Origin: Candidatus Pelagibacter sp. | GTDB taxonomy: Bacteria; Pseudomonadota; Alphaproteobacteria; Pelagibacterales; Pelagibacteraceae | NCBI GenBank assembly: GCA_028222435.1 | Contig: JAOIST010000003.1 | Location: forward strand, 1-58,110 | Length of the DNA: 58,110 nucleotides | Direction of reading: 5' to 3' | In this document: positions 25,803-36,074 of the stretch, one piece after another | Layout: every line of letters begins with the position of its first letter | Numbering within the stretch: position 1 is the first letter of the stretch | The notes under the pieces: model-generated | What the model was told of the DNA's origin: nothing | The model's database searches: none | What the model saw: the letters and a program-made list of their open reading frames with translations, nothing else | Made by a program: the position numbers and the translations under genes

Positions 25803-27676
25803 TAGGCAGAAACTTTATATTTCATTTTTTTAATGTGAGAAAGAATTATAATAATTGCTGCAGGCGTCACACCATCGATACGAATTGCTTGTCCTAGAGT
25901 TTTTGGGCGGACCTTATTAAGCTTGCTCTTGATCTCATTGGAAAGACCGCTAAAAGAATCATAATTTATCTCAGCTGGTATAATTACCGCTTCGTCTTTT
26001 TTAAATGATTTAATATCTTGTGACTGACGGCCAAGATATCCCGCATAATGTGCGTCTATTACAACTTGATTATCTATCGCATCATTGTAGTAAAGGATAT
26101 TCGGAAAAACCTGCCTTATTTTTGCCATATTTAAATTTCTTTGACCAATGATCTCTAGACATGATCTTTTAACACCGTCCATTGCAATTTTAATATTATG
26201 TTTCTTTGCTTCGTTGGGGGTCAGGTAGTTAGATTGTAAGGATTTAGTTAAAGCAAAAATGTTTTTCTTCTTTTCTAAAAATATCTTTTTTCTATTTTCA
26301 TTTACTAGGCCTAAGTTTATTCCATGATCAGTTAATCTTTGATCAGCATTATCTGCTCTTAAGGTCAATCTATATTCAGCTCTAGAAGTAAACATACGAT
26401 AAGGTTCAGAAACACCTTTTGTAATTAAGTCGTCTATCATCACACCAATATAAGATGTTGAACGATCCAAAATGTATTCTTCTTTTTTTAAAACTTTTGA
26501 AGCTGCATTAATACCTGCCATTAAACCTTGTGCTGCAGCTTCTTCATAACCTGTTGTTCCATTAATTTGTCCCGCAAGGAACAATGATTTAATTTTCTTA
26601 GTCTCTAAAGTGGCATTTAACTCTCTAGGATCAACATAATCATACTCGATCGCATAACCTGCTCTCTTCATCTTAACCTGCTCTAAACCCTTAATATTAG
26701 CTAATATTTGCAGCTGTACGTCCTCTGGAAGAGAAGTAGAGATGCCGTTTGGGTAAACAGTATTGTCCTTTAAACCTTCTGGTTCCAAAAATATCTGATG
26801 CTTTTCTTTTTCTTTAAATTTGACTATTTTGTCCTCAATGGCTGGACAATATCTCGGTCCTACACCTTTAATATTACCTGAATACATAGCACTCTTAGCA
26901 ATGTTGTTGCTAATAATTTTATGTACGATGTTATTTGTGTAAGTCATTCCACATTTAATTTGTTTGTTATAAAGTTTGTTTGTTAAAAATGAAAAATAAT
27001 ATGGATCAGCATCAGCAGGCTGCATCTCTAATTCATCATAATTAATAGTATCTCCATCTAACCTTGGTGGTGTTCCTGTTTTTAACCTGCCAATTTTCAT
27101 CTCATATTTTTCTAACTGTTCGCTAAGTCCAGTAGAAGGTTTTTCATCAAATCGGCCAGCAGGTATTTGCGTCTCTCCTATGTGAATTAGACCATTCAAA
27201 AAAGTGCCTGTAGTTAAAATTAATTCCTTGCATCTAATTTCTTTCCCGCTTTGACATAGAAAACCAATAACTTTCTTTTCTTTGTTATCAAATATAAATT
27301 TTGTAACGGGATCAGCTACAACCGATAAATTTTTATAATTCAATAATATTTTCTGCATGTGTTCTTTATAAAGAGATCTATCAGACTGTGTTCTTGGTCC
27401 TTGAACGGCTGGACCTCTACTTCTATTTAATAATCTAAATTGAATACCTGATTTATCAGCTACGACACCCATGACGCCGTCTAGGGCATCTATTTCTCTA
27501 ACAAGATGTCCCTTTCCGAGGCCCCCGATAGCAGGATTACACGACATCTCGCCGATTGTCTCTATTTTATGTGTAAATAGAGCTGTATTAACGCCCATTC
27601 TAGCGGATGCTGCTGCTGCCTCACATCCGGCGTGACCACCCCCTATCACTACTACATCATAGCTTTGTTTCGTCAT
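25802..27676 (-). CDS. mnmG: tRNA uridine 5-carboxymethylaminomethyl modification enzyme MnmG
   Basis: 624 residues, full length. It is an FAD enzyme that works with MnmE to modify the wobble uridine (U34) of several tRNAs. The N-terminal FAD loop is [21 protein letters not shown], shortened here to its GGGHAGCE core. [34 protein letters not shown] [12 protein letters not shown] and [13 protein letters not shown] are all conserved. It is the origin-proximal gidA homologue. It starts 42 bases downstream of mnmE and its stop overlaps the rsmG start. Confidence 0.98.
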   Translation of the reverse strand: MTKQSYDVVVIGGGHAGCEAAAASARMGVNTALFTHKIETIGEMSCNPAIGGLGKGHLVREIDALDGVMGVVADKSGIQFRLLNRSRGPAVQGPRTQSDRSLYKEHMQKILLNYKNLSVVADPVTKFIFDNKEKKVIGFLCQSGKEIRCKELILTTGTFLNGLIHIGETQIPAGRFDEKPSTGLSEQLEKYEMKIGRLKTGTPPRLDGDTINYDELEMQPADADPYYFSFLTNKLYNKQIKCGMTYTNNIVHKIISNNIAKSAMYSGNIKGVGPRYCPAIEDKIVKFKEKEKHQIFLEPEGLKDNTVYPNGISTSLPEDVQLQILANIKGLEQVKMKRAGYAIEYDYVDPRELNATLETKKIKSLFLAGQINGTTGYEEAAAQGLMAGINAASKVLKKEEYILDRSTSYIGVMIDDLITKGVSEPYRMFTSRAEYRLTLRADNADQRLTDHGINLGLVNENRKKIFLEKKKNIFALTKSLQSNYLTPNEAKKHNIKIAMDGVKRSCLEIIGQRNLNMAKIRQVFPNILYYNDAIDNQVVIDAHYAGYLGRQSQDIKSFKKDEAVIIPAEINYDSFSGLSNEIKSKLNKVRPKTLGQAIRIDGVTPAAIIIILSHIKKMKYKVSA

Positions 27677-27718
27677 GGGATGAATGTAGCGAGGTAAATT
27701 AAGAATACAAGAGGTATT

Positions 27719-29047
27719 TTATTTACCTATACAGAAGTCTTTAAATATAGATCCAAGTATTTCTTCAACGTCAACTTTGCCTACAATGCTTCCAAGATGT
27801 CGAGTAGCCATTCTTAAATCCTCAGCGGCAAGTTCTAAATATTTATTTTGATCTTTTTTAAGAAAATTATCTATTTCTATTAAGCATTGATTAAGTTTAA
27901 CTCTATGTCTTTCTCTGGTGATTAAAGCAGTATTATTAGACGTAAATTTTTTACTTAATTTTTCTTTTATTTTTTTTATCAAACTATCGATGTTTTTATT
28001 TTCTTTAACTGAAGCTAACACTGTATCTGCATCAAATTTGTGATTTTGCTTATCTTGTACGTCTGATTTATTTAGCAAAACTATCGTATCATTGTTGATC
28101 ATTTTTTTAATTTCATCGTTTACGCTCTTCGAGGAATTATCTATAACAACAATATTCAAATCTGCTTCTTTTGATTTGCCTAACGCTAAAGATACACCTT
28201 TTTTCTCAATCTCATTTTTAGCTACTCTGATACCTGCAGTATCAGCTAAGATTACAGGATAACCATCTATATTTAAATATGTCTCGATTACGTCTCTGGT
28301 AGTTCCCGCTTCATCTGAAACAATAGCAACATCTCTTTTTGCTATCAAATTTAATAGGGAAGACTTACCTGCATTTACTTCTCCTGTAATAGATACTTTA
28401 AAACCGTCTCTTATTTTTTCACCAACTTTATTATCTTCTAAAATTTTTTTAATATCTTGATGAATATCTTTAATTGAGTTTTGTACTTCTTTTAAAACTT
28501 TTTCTGGCAAATCATCCTCGGCAAAATCTATTTTGGCTTCAATATAAGATAAGGATTTTATTAGTTTTTCTCTTATATTATTATAATAAATTGAAGCGTT
28601 TCCTTGAACTAATTTAACAGCTTGTTCTCTTTGCAGCTCTGTTTCAGCATGAATTAAATCACCTATACTTTCAGCTTTTAAAAGATCGATTTTATCATTT
28701 TGAAAAGCTATTTTTGTAAATTCACCTGGTTCAGCCAATCTACAATTTTCTTGTTCTGATAATGCTTTTAATAAAGCGGTGATAACAGCATTGCTTCCAT
28801 GTACCTGAAATTCTGCTAAATCATCGCCAGTATAGCTATTAGGCCCGGGAAACCACAATAATATAGCCTCTGGGTCTATAACTTTGTCATTTTTAGGGTC
28901 ATAAAATTTACAATAATTGACCACGTTAGAAGTGACTTCTTTTAATTTAGTCAGATTTTTACAAACCTTTAAAGTATCTTTACCTGAGATTCTAACGATA
29001 GCTATTCCTGACGGACCTCTGCCTGAAGAAAGAGCATAAATGTTCAT
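27719..29047 (-). CDS. mnmE: tRNA modification GTPase MnmE
   Basis: 442 residues. It is the GTPase partner of MnmG for U34 modification. The N-terminal folate-binding domain begins IYALSSGRGPSGIAIVRISG. The G domain shows the P-loop GEVNAGKSSLLN, the switch region DEAGTTRDVIETYL, DTAGIR, and LNKSD. The C-terminal CIGK with C439 is intact. The gene is four bases after the UbiH-like gene, so they may share a transcript. Confidence 0.97.
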   Translation of the reverse strand: MNIYALSSGRGPSGIAIVRISGKDTLKVCKNLTKLKEVTSNVVNYCKFYDPKNDKVIDPEAILLWFPGPNSYTGDDLAEFQVHGSNAVITALLKALSEQENCRLAEPGEFTKIAFQNDKIDLLKAESIGDLIHAETELQREQAVKLVQGNASIYYNNIREKLIKSLSYIEAKIDFAEDDLPEKVLKEVQNSIKDIHQDIKKILEDNKVGEKIRDGFKVSITGEVNAGKSSLLNLIAKRDVAIVSDEAGTTRDVIETYLNIDGYPVILADTAGIRVAKNEIEKKGVSLALGKSKEADLNIVVIDNSSKSVNDEIKKMINNDTIVLLNKSDVQDKQNHKFDADTVLASVKENKNIDSLIKKIKEKLSKKFTSNNTALITRERHRVKLNQCLIEIDNFLKKDQNKYLELAAEDLRMATRHLGSIVGKVDVEEILGSIFKDFCIGK

Positions 29048-29051
29048 TGAA

Positions 29052-30149
29052 TTAAATAGATAAACCTTGATTAGAAATAAATTTGCTTATTATTTTAAGA
29101 GTGTTATTTTTCGAAATATTCTTTAAAATTGTCTCTTTAAACGGATCAAGTAATTTATTTTTTTTAAAAAAATTATGAGTTATATCAATTCCTATTCCCG
29201 TAATAATATTTTCTGATTTTCTATTATTAGTAAAATCTTCAAGGGCAGGTGTACTTTTTAGGGATATACCTAATCCCGTATAATATTTAATTATCTCTTG
29301 TAATTTATTTATATCTCTTAATACAAGATTAAAGCCTTGTCCTGCTACAGGGTGAACTGTGTGCAACCCCTCACCCAAAATAAGAATATCATTGTTATAA
29401 TAAGTTCGTTTTAAATTAAGCATCAATGGATATGATTGTTGATTTGTAATCTGTATTTTTTTAGTTTTTAAAACTTCACAAATTTTCGATCTAACAACTA
29501 AGTTAAAATCTTTTTTCGGAAACTCTTTATCTACACTCCACACAAAAGAAAAATTATTTATTGAAAAAGGGAGTATTGCTAAGGGGCCTTCTTTTAAGAA
29601 ATATTGAGCAGTATTTAAATTCTTCAAGTTGTGTTTAACATATCCTGTGATAGCGATTTCTTTATAGTCTTTATTTAAGGATCTTTTATCAACTATACTT
29701 TGATAGATTTTTGAGGATCTGCCTAAGCAAAGTATTTTCATATCGTAACCATCTAAATCTTTTAATATATTAATATTTTTTTGAAGCGTTTTAATTCTTT
29801 TTTTTTTAATTTCTTTAATTAAAATTTCTTTAATTTTGTCATTCTCAAAAACGTACATAAGATTTTTGCTATCTTCATTAAAGTTTAAAAAATTTATTTT
29901 CTGGTCTTTTCTCTCGTAGAAAAGATCGATTTTTTTTGAAGACCAAAATAACTTTTTATCGAGTTTATCTATCAACTGGTTAATAAACGCATGGTTAGAA
30001 GGTGAAATAGCTGTCGTTCTTTTATCTTTCAAATGCTTATTTTTTTTTGATATTAAATGAACTTCTAAACCTTCTATTTTATTTAATGCTAAAGCAGTCA
30101 TTAAACCTGAAAGACCGTCTCCAACTATGCAAATTCGTTGCTTTTTCAT
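29052..30149 (-). CDS. UbiH/UbiF-family FAD-dependent monooxygenase-like protein
   Basis: 365 residues. The N-terminal FAD loop CIVGDGLSGLMTALALNKIEG and the C-terminal FAD/ribityl motif GEGLHTVHPVAGQGFNLVLRDI place it in the ubiquinone-biosynthesis hydroxylase family. The central DG motif (usually ADG.S) is replaced by LCLGRSSKIY, and the protein is shorter than typical UbiH (about 390-400). Hydroxylation of a quinone ring is possible, but the missing DG motif makes the exact step uncertain. It precedes mnmE by four bases and is divergent from ftsK. Confidence 0.82.
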   Translation of the reverse strand: MKKQRICIVGDGLSGLMTALALNKIEGLEVHLISKKNKHLKDKRTTAISPSNHAFINQLIDKLDKKLFWSSKKIDLFYERKDQKINFLNFNEDSKNLMYVFENDKIKEILIKEIKKKRIKTLQKNINILKDLDGYDMKILCLGRSSKIYQSIVDKRSLNKDYKEIAITGYVKHNLKNLNTAQYFLKEGPLAILPFSINNFSFVWSVDKEFPKKDFNLVVRSKICEVLKTKKIQITNQQSYPLMLNLKRTYYNNDILILGEGLHTVHPVAGQGFNLVLRDINKLQEIIKYYTGLGISLKSTPALEDFTNNRKSENIITGIGIDITHNFFKKNKLLDPFKETILKNISKNNTLKIISKFISNQGLSI

Positions 30150-30205
30150 ATTAAAATTTTTCTCACTTTCATAAAAATGATAAAAAGTACGTAAAACGAT
30201 TCGTT

Positions 30206-32302
30206 ATGAATACAAACTTTTTAAACAGTGTAACAAATTTTTTAAAAAAGCGAACCTTTGAATTTATAGGATTAATCTTAATTTCAACGAGTATCGGGTT
30301 AGCAATTGCATTTACAACATATTCGCCGGAAGACCCGTCCTTTGTCTATGGTGATAGGGATTTTGAAATTAAAAATTTCTTTGGAATTTATGGAAGTAGT
30401 ATAGCTGATTTTCTTCTGCAAAGTTTTGGTCTTGTTTCATTTTTAATTTTGGCTAATTTTTTATTTTGGGGAATTAATTTAATTATTCAAAAAGAAATCA
30501 AAAGAATAGTTTTAAAATTATTTTTGATGGTTTCATATTTAATCTTTGGTACTATTTTTATTTATATTACCTTTAACAATTCGTTCTGGCTTATCGATAA
30601 TGGTAACTCTGGTTTTGTTGGGAAGATTGGTTATGAATTTTTAAGCACATGGTTTCCCTATATTGAAAACAAATACTCTGCTTATGGATTATTATTACTG
30701 ACCTTAATTTTTTTTATTTTTTCAGCTGATTTAAATATAAAAAAAATAATTATTGGAACTTTTTCTATAATAACTTCTTTGTTTAAAAGAAAAGAGAATA
30801 CTATTCCTGATGTAAATTTAGAAGCGGATCCTATGGAGGTAAAAAATGAAATCATTGAAAAACCACAACAATCGTTTTCTTTTAGTGACTTAACTAAATC
30901 GGACAAACCAACAACAAATTTAAGATCAAAATATAAACTTCCTGCAATAGATTATTTAGACAAAAGCTCTGCAAAACTTAATGCGTCAGAATTAAATAAA
31001 AATCGTCCTGATGGTGAATTTATAGAAAAAATTCTTTTAGATTTTGGTATTGATGGAAAAATTAAAGCTATCAATAATGGTCCTGTTGTTAGTTTATATG
31101 AATTTGAACCAGCACCAGGTGTAAAAGTTTCCAAGATAATAAATTTATCCGAGGATTTAGCGCGTAATACTAGTTCAACATCGACAAGGGTTTCGGTAAT
31201 TCCAGGTAAAAATACAGTTGGTATCGAGATACCAAATGAGACAAGAGAAAGTGTATCGCTTCGAGAAATTATCTCTTACGAAAAGTTTCAAAAGAAAGAT
31301 GTAAAATTACCTATAGCACTTGGAAAAAGTATATCTGGCATGCCGATAGTTGGAGATCTTACTTCTATGCCTCACTTATTGATCGCTGGAACTACAGGTT
31401 CAGGTAAGTCTGTTTGTATTAATACTATTATTGTTTCATTACTTTACAAATTAAATCCTGATCTTTGTAAATTTATTTTAATTGATCCTAAGATGTTGGA
31501 GTTATCAACTTACGAGGGCATTCCTCATTTATTAACGCCGGTTATCACCGATGCAAAAAAAGCAACATCTGCTTTGGCTTGGACAGTGAAAGAAATGAAT
31601 AGCAGATACAAGCTTATGAGCAAAGTTGGAGTAAGAAACATCGACGGGTACAATGCCAAGCACAAATTAAAAATGCCTTACATTGTAGTAGTGGTTGATG
31701 AGATGTCAGATTTGATGCTTGTTGCTGGTAAAGAAATCGAAAACTACATTCAAAAATTATCACAAATGGCAAGAGCTGCAGGAATTCATATCATCATGGC
31801 AACACAAAGACCAAGTGTTGATGTCATCACGGGTACAATTAAAGCAAACTTTCCAACGAGAGTTTCTTTTCAAGTGAGCTCTAAAATAGATAGTAGGACA
31901 ATATTAGGAGAGCAGGGCGCAGAACAACTATTGGGTAAAGGTGATATGTTATTCATGTCATCAGCAAATAGAATTGTTAGAATTCACGGTCCGTTTGTTT
32001 CAGAGAATGAGATAGAAAAAATTGTTAACTCCATTAGAGCACAAGGTGAGCCAGATTACATGGATGAAATAACTGCACATACAAGTAGTGAAACTTCTTC
32101 TACAGCGGAAGGCGGCGGCGATGAAGATGAGCTATATTCACAAGCAGTTGATATAATTAAATCAGAAGGAAAAGCTTCGACGAGTTTCTTACAAAGAAAA
32201 TTACAAATTGGCTATAATAGAGCAGCCAGAATTATTGATATGATGGAAGAAAAAGGTATTGTCAGTAAAGCAAATCATGTTGGTAAACGTGAAGTTCTAT
32301 AA
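30206..32302 (+). CDS. ftsK: DNA translocase FtsK (short form)
   Basis: 698 residues. Four membrane helices lie in residues about 15-180. The motor follows with little linker: Walker A is GTTGSGKSVCIN and Walker B is VVVVDEMSDLM. The C-terminal winged-helix gamma domain (about 635-698, ELYSQAVDIIKSEGKASTS, then GYNRAARIIDMMEEKGIV) reads polar DNA motifs. FtsK anchors at the septum and pumps DNA to resolve chromosome dimers. E. coli FtsK is 1329 residues, so the proline-rich linker is largely lost here. An AACGATTCGTT repeat abuts the start codon. lolA overlaps the 3' end. Confidence 0.97.
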   Translation: MNTNFLNSVTNFLKKRTFEFIGLILISTSIGLAIAFTTYSPEDPSFVYGDRDFEIKNFFGIYGSSIADFLLQSFGLVSFLILANFLFWGINLIIQKEIKRIVLKLFLMVSYLIFGTIFIYITFNNSFWLIDNGNSGFVGKIGYEFLSTWFPYIENKYSAYGLLLLTLIFFIFSADLNIKKIIIGTFSIITSLFKRKENTIPDVNLEADPMEVKNEIIEKPQQSFSFSDLTKSDKPTTNLRSKYKLPAIDYLDKSSAKLNASELNKNRPDGEFIEKILLDFGIDGKIKAINNGPVVSLYEFEPAPGVKVSKIINLSEDLARNTSSTSTRVSVIPGKNTVGIEIPNETRESVSLREIISYEKFQKKDVKLPIALGKSISGMPIVGDLTSMPHLLIAGTTGSGKSVCINTIIVSLLYKLNPDLCKFILIDPKMLELSTYEGIPHLLTPVITDAKKATSALAWTVKEMNSRYKLMSKVGVRNIDGYNAKHKLKMPYIVVVVDEMSDLMLVAGKEIENYIQKLSQMARAAGIHIIMATQRPSVDVITGTIKANFPTRVSFQVSSKIDSRTILGEQGAEQLLGKGDMLFMSSANRIVRIHGPFVSENEIEKIVNSIRAQGEPDYMDEITAHTSSETSSTAEGGGDEDELYSQAVDIIKSEGKASTSFLQRKLQIGYNRAARIIDMMEEKGIVSKANHVGKREVL

Positions 32303-32837
32303 AATTTTCACAATATTTATTTTATTATCAGTTAATCTTTCTGCTGATGAAAAAGATCAAATAGTCACTCAATTAAATAATTTAAATTCCTTAGAATTTA
32401 CCTTTGATCAAGTGGTGAATGACAAAATTGAGAAGGGGAGTTGCCTTTTAGAATTTCCTGGAAAATTAAAGTGTGATTATTTTGATGATAAGAAAAAAGA
32501 ATTAATAATAAATAAAAAAAAGTTAGCTATAACTCAGAAAAGATATAATAAGACGTATTATTATCCCATTTCAAAATCACCATTCCTTAATATCTTATAC
32601 AAAGATAAACTTTTGGAAATTGTAAAATCTGGAGAGTTAGAATTATCTGATCAAATTATAAAGTTAGTTTATTTGGATGATAACGAGATAACAGTTTTCT
32701 TTGACAAGAAAACATTAGACTTAAAAGGTTGGCAAATAATTGACAAGTATAACAACAATATAAATTTCTCTTTGAACATTGTTGCTAAAAATGATGTCTT
32801 TAAAAAAGGGACTTTTAAAATTCCCAAGATGGATTAA
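32289..32837 (+). CDS. lolA: LolA-like outer-membrane lipoprotein carrier
   Basis: About 182 residues. A signal peptide KFYKIFTIFILLSVNLSA is followed by a LolA fold with hydrophobic strands (LEFTFDQVV, GSCLLEFPGKLKCDYFD, ELIINKKKLAITQ). LolA ferries lipoproteins from LolCDE to the outer membrane. I place the start at the GTG at 32289, which gives a normal signal peptide and a 14-base overlap with ftsK. ATG codons at 32277 and 32259 are alternatives but would add residues before the signal. No clear Shine-Dalgarno decides it. The stop is shared with the convergent GNAT gene (TTAA). Confidence 0.8.
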   Translation: MKFYKIFTIFILLSVNLSADEKDQIVTQLNNLNSLEFTFDQVVNDKIEKGSCLLEFPGKLKCDYFDDKKKELIINKKKLAITQKRYNKTYYYPISKSPFLNILYKDKLLEIVKSGELELSDQIIKLVYLDDNEITVFFDKKTLDLKGWQIIDKYNNNINFSLNIVAKNDVFKKGTFKIPKMD

Positions 32838-33340
32838 GCTACGAAATCGATTTCTTCTTCTTTAAAGATTTCAAAACCTTTAGACTTATAATTTTGCAGA
32901 GCATATTTATGATCTAAGCTGCAAGTATGGACCCACATTCTTTCTGGATTATTTCTAGATGCGCTGGCAATGGCATGATTAACAAGGGTTGAGCCTAGTT
33001 TTAAACCCCTAAATTCTTTTAATACTCCCAAATTTATTAATTCCACTTCATTAGAACCTGGATGATATTCCTGTTCGTAATAACCAGCTAGATCTTCTCC
33101 TTTTTTTAAAACATGTGTTTCTAGATTTTTATTAGTTACATATTTCACCCATTCGCTGTCAGACCATAACAGCCTATCTCTCCAAAAATGATCTAAACCA
33201 ATTTGTTTATAAAAGAATTTATTTAAATGAAAATTATCTTTATTATCTAAAACAATTTTATAATTTTCAGGGAGATTTAGATCTATAGTATTTGAAAAAT
33301 CTTTAATCTCTAAAAAATATCTTTTAACTCTTGAAACCAT
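32834..33340 (-). CDS. GNAT-family N-acetyltransferase
   Basis: 168 residues. The acetyl-CoA-binding pyrophosphate loop is VLKEFRGLKLGSTLVNHAI (the R/Q-x-x-G-x-G/A region), preceded by the ELINLGV strand and followed by HTCSLDHKYALQNYKSKGFEIF, the typical motif B. The N-terminal half (1-75) shows an alpha/beta region with WRDRLLWSDSEWVKY. The substrate is unknown. It is the last gene of the his-HIT-GNAT run, and its start overlaps the HIT stop by one base, so it is probably translated in a coupled way. Confidence 0.88.
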   Translation of the reverse strand: MVSRVKRYFLEIKDFSNTIDLNLPENYKIVLDNKDNFHLNKFFYKQIGLDHFWRDRLLWSDSEWVKYVTNKNLETHVLKKGEDLAGYYEQEYHPGSNEVELINLGVLKEFRGLKLGSTLVNHAIASASRNNPERMWVHTCSLDHKYALQNYKSKGFEIFKEEEIDFVA

Positions 33341-33696
33341 TAACTAACCATCTTCCCAATCTTCTCGCCTGAAAAAATGTGATAATGAAGATGGGGAACT
33401 TCTTGTCCTCCATCACTACCAATATTTGTTAGAGCCCTATAACCTTTATCTTTTGAACCCATTAAATTTGCTACATGTGTAACCGCTTTATTTAATTCAA
33501 TAATCTCTTTATCAGAGGCTTTATTATTAAAATCATCTAGATCAACATATTCACCTTTTGGTATTACTAATACGTGTACTTTCTTCTGAGGATTAATGTC
33601 ATGAAAAGCTAAAACATGGTCGTTTTCATAAACTTTTTTGCAAGGAATTTCTCCTCTAAGAATTTTTGCGAATATATTATTTTTATCGTAGCTCAT
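33340..33696 (-). CDS. HIT-family nucleotide hydrolase-like protein
   Basis: 118 residues, the Hint branch. The catalytic histidine triad is PHLHYHIFSGE. The N-terminal FAKILRGEIPCKKVYE and VLVIPKGEYVDLDDF are typical. Hint proteins hydrolyse phosphoramidates such as AMP-lysine in the cytosol; the physiological substrate is unclear. It lies between hisE and the GNAT gene with a four-base overlap on the hisE side. In many alphaproteobacteria a HIT gene follows hisE, as here. Confidence 0.93.
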   Translation of the reverse strand: MSYDKNNIFAKILRGEIPCKKVYENDHVLAFHDINPQKKVHVLVIPKGEYVDLDDFNNKASDKEIIELNKAVTHVANLMGSKDKGYRALTNIGSDGGQEVPHLHYHIFSGEKIGKMVS

Positions 33697-33965
33697 TTTT
33701 GCCTTTTCTTAAGCTCACTCATAACATCTTCTACCTTAATATTATTAGCCTCAAGATAAACCATCAAATGATAAAGTACATCTGTTGCTTCGTGTATTTT
33801 ATTAGAATCTTGTTCAACAGCCTCTATTAATTCTCCTATTTCCTCTTTTACTTTTGCAACGCTTAAACTTTTATCATTAAGAAGTTTGTTTGTATAAGAG
33901 CTATCAGGAGAAGAATTTTTTCTATCTCTAATAATTTTCATTAACTGTTCTAGATTTTCAAACAT
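33693..33965 (-). CDS. hisE: Phosphoribosyl-ATP pyrophosphatase
   Basis: 90 residues, a stand-alone HisE. It converts PR-ATP to PR-AMP in histidine synthesis. The MazG-like helical core with the acidic residues that bind magnesium is visible: KVKEEIGELIEAVEQD, then EATDVLYHLMVYLE. It is one base after hisF and overlaps the HIT gene by four bases. HisI is not in this window. Confidence 0.95.
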   Translation of the reverse strand: MFENLEQLMKIIRDRKNSSPDSSYTNKLLNDKSLSVAKVKEEIGELIEAVEQDSNKIHEATDVLYHLMVYLEANNIKVEDVMSELKKRQK

Positions 33966-33966
33966 C

Positions 33967-34725
33967 TTATAATCTTACCGATACATTCTTAGAATTCAAA
34001 TATTCTTTGGCATCCTTAATTTTATATTCACCATAGTGGAAAATAGAAGCAGCGAGAACAGCACTCGCACCACCTTTAACTATACCATCATACAGATGAT
34101 CTAAAGTGCCTACACCGCCAGAAGCAATAATAGGAATATTAGTACTATCTGTAATTACTTTTAATAATTCAACGTCATAACCAGACTTTGTTCCATCTCT
34201 GTCCATAGAAGTTAATAAGATTTCTCCTGCTCCATTTGTTTCCACCTGCTTAGAGAATTCTACAACATCAATTCCTGTTTTATTTCTTCCTCCATGAGTA
34301 AAAACCTCCCATTTATTATCTGAAACTTTTTTAGCATCGATAGCTACAACAATACATTGAGAGCCAAATTTTTTAGACGCCTCTTTTACAAAACTAACGT
34401 CTTTAACTGCTGCTGTATTTATTGAAACCTTATCTGCACCAGCTAATAATAAATCAGTTATATTTTGAATAGTTCTAACACCACCACCAACAGTTAAAGG
34501 AACAAAACATTCTTTTGCGGTTTTTTTCACAATGTCAATAATTGTCTCTCTATTTTCATTTGAAGCTGTAATATCTAAAAAACAAATCTCATCAGCTCCA
34601 CCATCGCTATAAATTTTAGCTTGTTCAACTGGATCTCCAGCATCTTTTAATTTAACAAAGTTTATTCCTTTAACCACTCTTCCGTTCTTAACATCAAGAC
34701 AAGGAATAATTCTATTTTTAAGCAC
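33967..34725 (-). CDS. hisF: Imidazole glycerol phosphate synthase subunit HisF
   Basis: 252 residues. This TIM-barrel cyclase subunit takes ammonia from HisH and makes IGP and [21 protein letters not shown] carries the first catalytic aspartate (D11). VVAIDAKK carries the second. The phosphate loops are GGGVRT and [12 protein letters not shown]. It overlaps hisA by eight bases within the his run. Confidence 0.98.
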   Translation of the reverse strand: MLKNRIIPCLDVKNGRVVKGINFVKLKDAGDPVEQAKIYSDGGADEICFLDITASNENRETIIDIVKKTAKECFVPLTVGGGVRTIQNITDLLLAGADKVSINTAAVKDVSFVKEASKKFGSQCIVVAIDAKKVSDNKWEVFTHGGRNKTGIDVVEFSKQVETNGAGEILLTSMDRDGTKSGYDVELLKVITDSTNIPIIASGGVGTLDHLYDGIVKGGASAVLAASIFHYGEYKIKDAKEYLNSKNVSVRL

Positions 34726-35443
34726 TGATCTCCTTCGCTAGCTCATCAAGTTTAATATCACCATCGTAAATAGCTTTACCAACAATGATGCCTTCAATTT
34801 TTTTATTATCTAAATCTTTTGCTTTCTTAATATCGTTTATTGAAGAAACGCCTCCTGAGATAACAACAGGGCAATTAGAAATCTCTGCAATTTTTACCGT
34901 CTCATCAAAGTTGGGGCTAGTCTTCATGCCATCTCTATTTATATCTGTGTAAATAATTCTGCTCACTCCATAACTATTGATTTCTTTGAGAAAATCTATG
35001 GGTTTAATATTTAGATTTTCTTTCCAGCCTGATACAGAAAGATTTCCATCCTTTGCGTCTAAACCTAAAGCAATTTGATTTTTATATTTTTGACAAGCTT
35101 CTTTTAAAAATTCTTTATTTTTAATGGCACCGCTTCCTAAAATTACTTTTTCAACACCCACATCGACATATTGCTTAATGCTATCGAGAGACCTAACACC
35201 ACCACCTATTTCAATTTTCAGATCATACTTGCTTACTATTTCTTGAATAACATCTAGGTTAACCGTCTTACCTGTAAGGGCTCCATCTAAATCAACAATG
35301 TGTAAATTTTTAAAACCATGGTCCTTATATTTACCAGCTTGATCAATTGGTGAGGTTTCATATTCAGTTTTTTTTTCAAAGTCTCCTTTGATTAATCTTA
35401 CACATCTCTTATCTTTAATATCTATAGCAGGGAATATTTTCAT
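34718..35443 (-). CDS. hisA: ProFAR isomerase
   Basis: 241 residues. It isomerises ProFAR to PRFAR by Amadori rearrangement on a TIM barrel. [19 protein letters not shown] carries the catalytic aspartate D8. The phosphate-binding loops [11 protein letters not shown] and [12 protein letters not shown] and the TDINRDGM loop are intact. The start overlaps the hisH stop by one base. Confidence 0.97.
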   Translation of the reverse strand: MKIFPAIDIKDKRCVRLIKGDFEKKTEYETSPIDQAGKYKDHGFKNLHIVDLDGALTGKTVNLDVIQEIVSKYDLKIEIGGGVRSLDSIKQYVDVGVEKVILGSGAIKNKEFLKEACQKYKNQIALGLDAKDGNLSVSGWKENLNIKPIDFLKEINSYGVSRIIYTDINRDGMKTSPNFDETVKIAEISNCPVVISGGVSSINDIKKAKDLDNKKIEGIIVGKAIYDGDIKLDELAKEISA

Positions 35444-36072
35444 TATAATTTTAAAAAGTTATCAATTATTTTTAATCCAATTTTATCACTCTTTTCAGGA
35501 TGAAACTGTGTTCCAAATAAATTATCTCTTTCAATAGAGCAGACAATTTTTGATGAATAGTTTGTTGTTGATGAAATAACTGATTTATCTTTAGGAATAA
35601 ACTCATAACTATGAACGAAATACATATGAGATTTATTTTTGATGTCTTTAAATATTTTACTTTCTTTTTGAATATCTATCTCATTCCAACCAATATGTGG
35701 AAGTTTAAATTTTCCTTTTTGATTATCGATTTTAGAAACTTTACCAGAAATCCACCCTAATCCTTTTGTTTCTGCTTCTTCATAACCAATATCAGCAAAC
35801 ATTTGTAAGCCTACACAAATGCCTAATAAAGGTTTTTTATTTGTTATTGCAGATTCTGTAAGCGTTTCAACCAAACCATTGATGTTGTTAAGAGAATCTA
35901 CGCAGCTTTTAAATGAACCTTGTCCAGGTAAAACTATTTTATCACTGGATTTGATTTTTTTTATATCTGATGTTACTTCTAAATTAACTTTACCTTTAGC
36001 GACCTCTGTAAAAGAGTTAATAACTGAGCTTATATTGCCCGACTGGTAGTCAACAATTGTGACGTTCATCAA
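35443..36072 (-). CDS. hisH: Imidazole glycerol phosphate synthase subunit HisH
   Basis: 209 residues. It is the glutaminase subunit that feeds ammonia to HisF. The class I amidotransferase nucleophile is in LLGICVGLQMFAD, with the oxyanion stretch LPGQGSFKSC before it. The histidine and glutamate of the triad lie in GTQFHPEKSDKIG. It sits two bases after hisB. Confidence 0.97.
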   Translation of the reverse strand: MMNVTIVDYQSGNISSVINSFTEVAKGKVNLEVTSDIKKIKSSDKIVLPGQGSFKSCVDSLNNINGLVETLTESAITNKKPLLGICVGLQMFADIGYEEAETKGLGWISGKVSKIDNQKGKFKLPHIGWNEIDIQKESKIFKDIKNKSHMYFVHSYEFIPKDKSVISSTTNYSSKIVCSIERDNLFGTQFHPEKSDKIGLKIIDNFLKL

Positions 36073-36074
36073 AT

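Noticed and set aside
30195..30205. AACGATTCGTT dyad abutting the ftsK start
   Set aside because: Only 5-base arms, and no match to the alphaproteobacterial LexA box. Too short to call a site in this composition.
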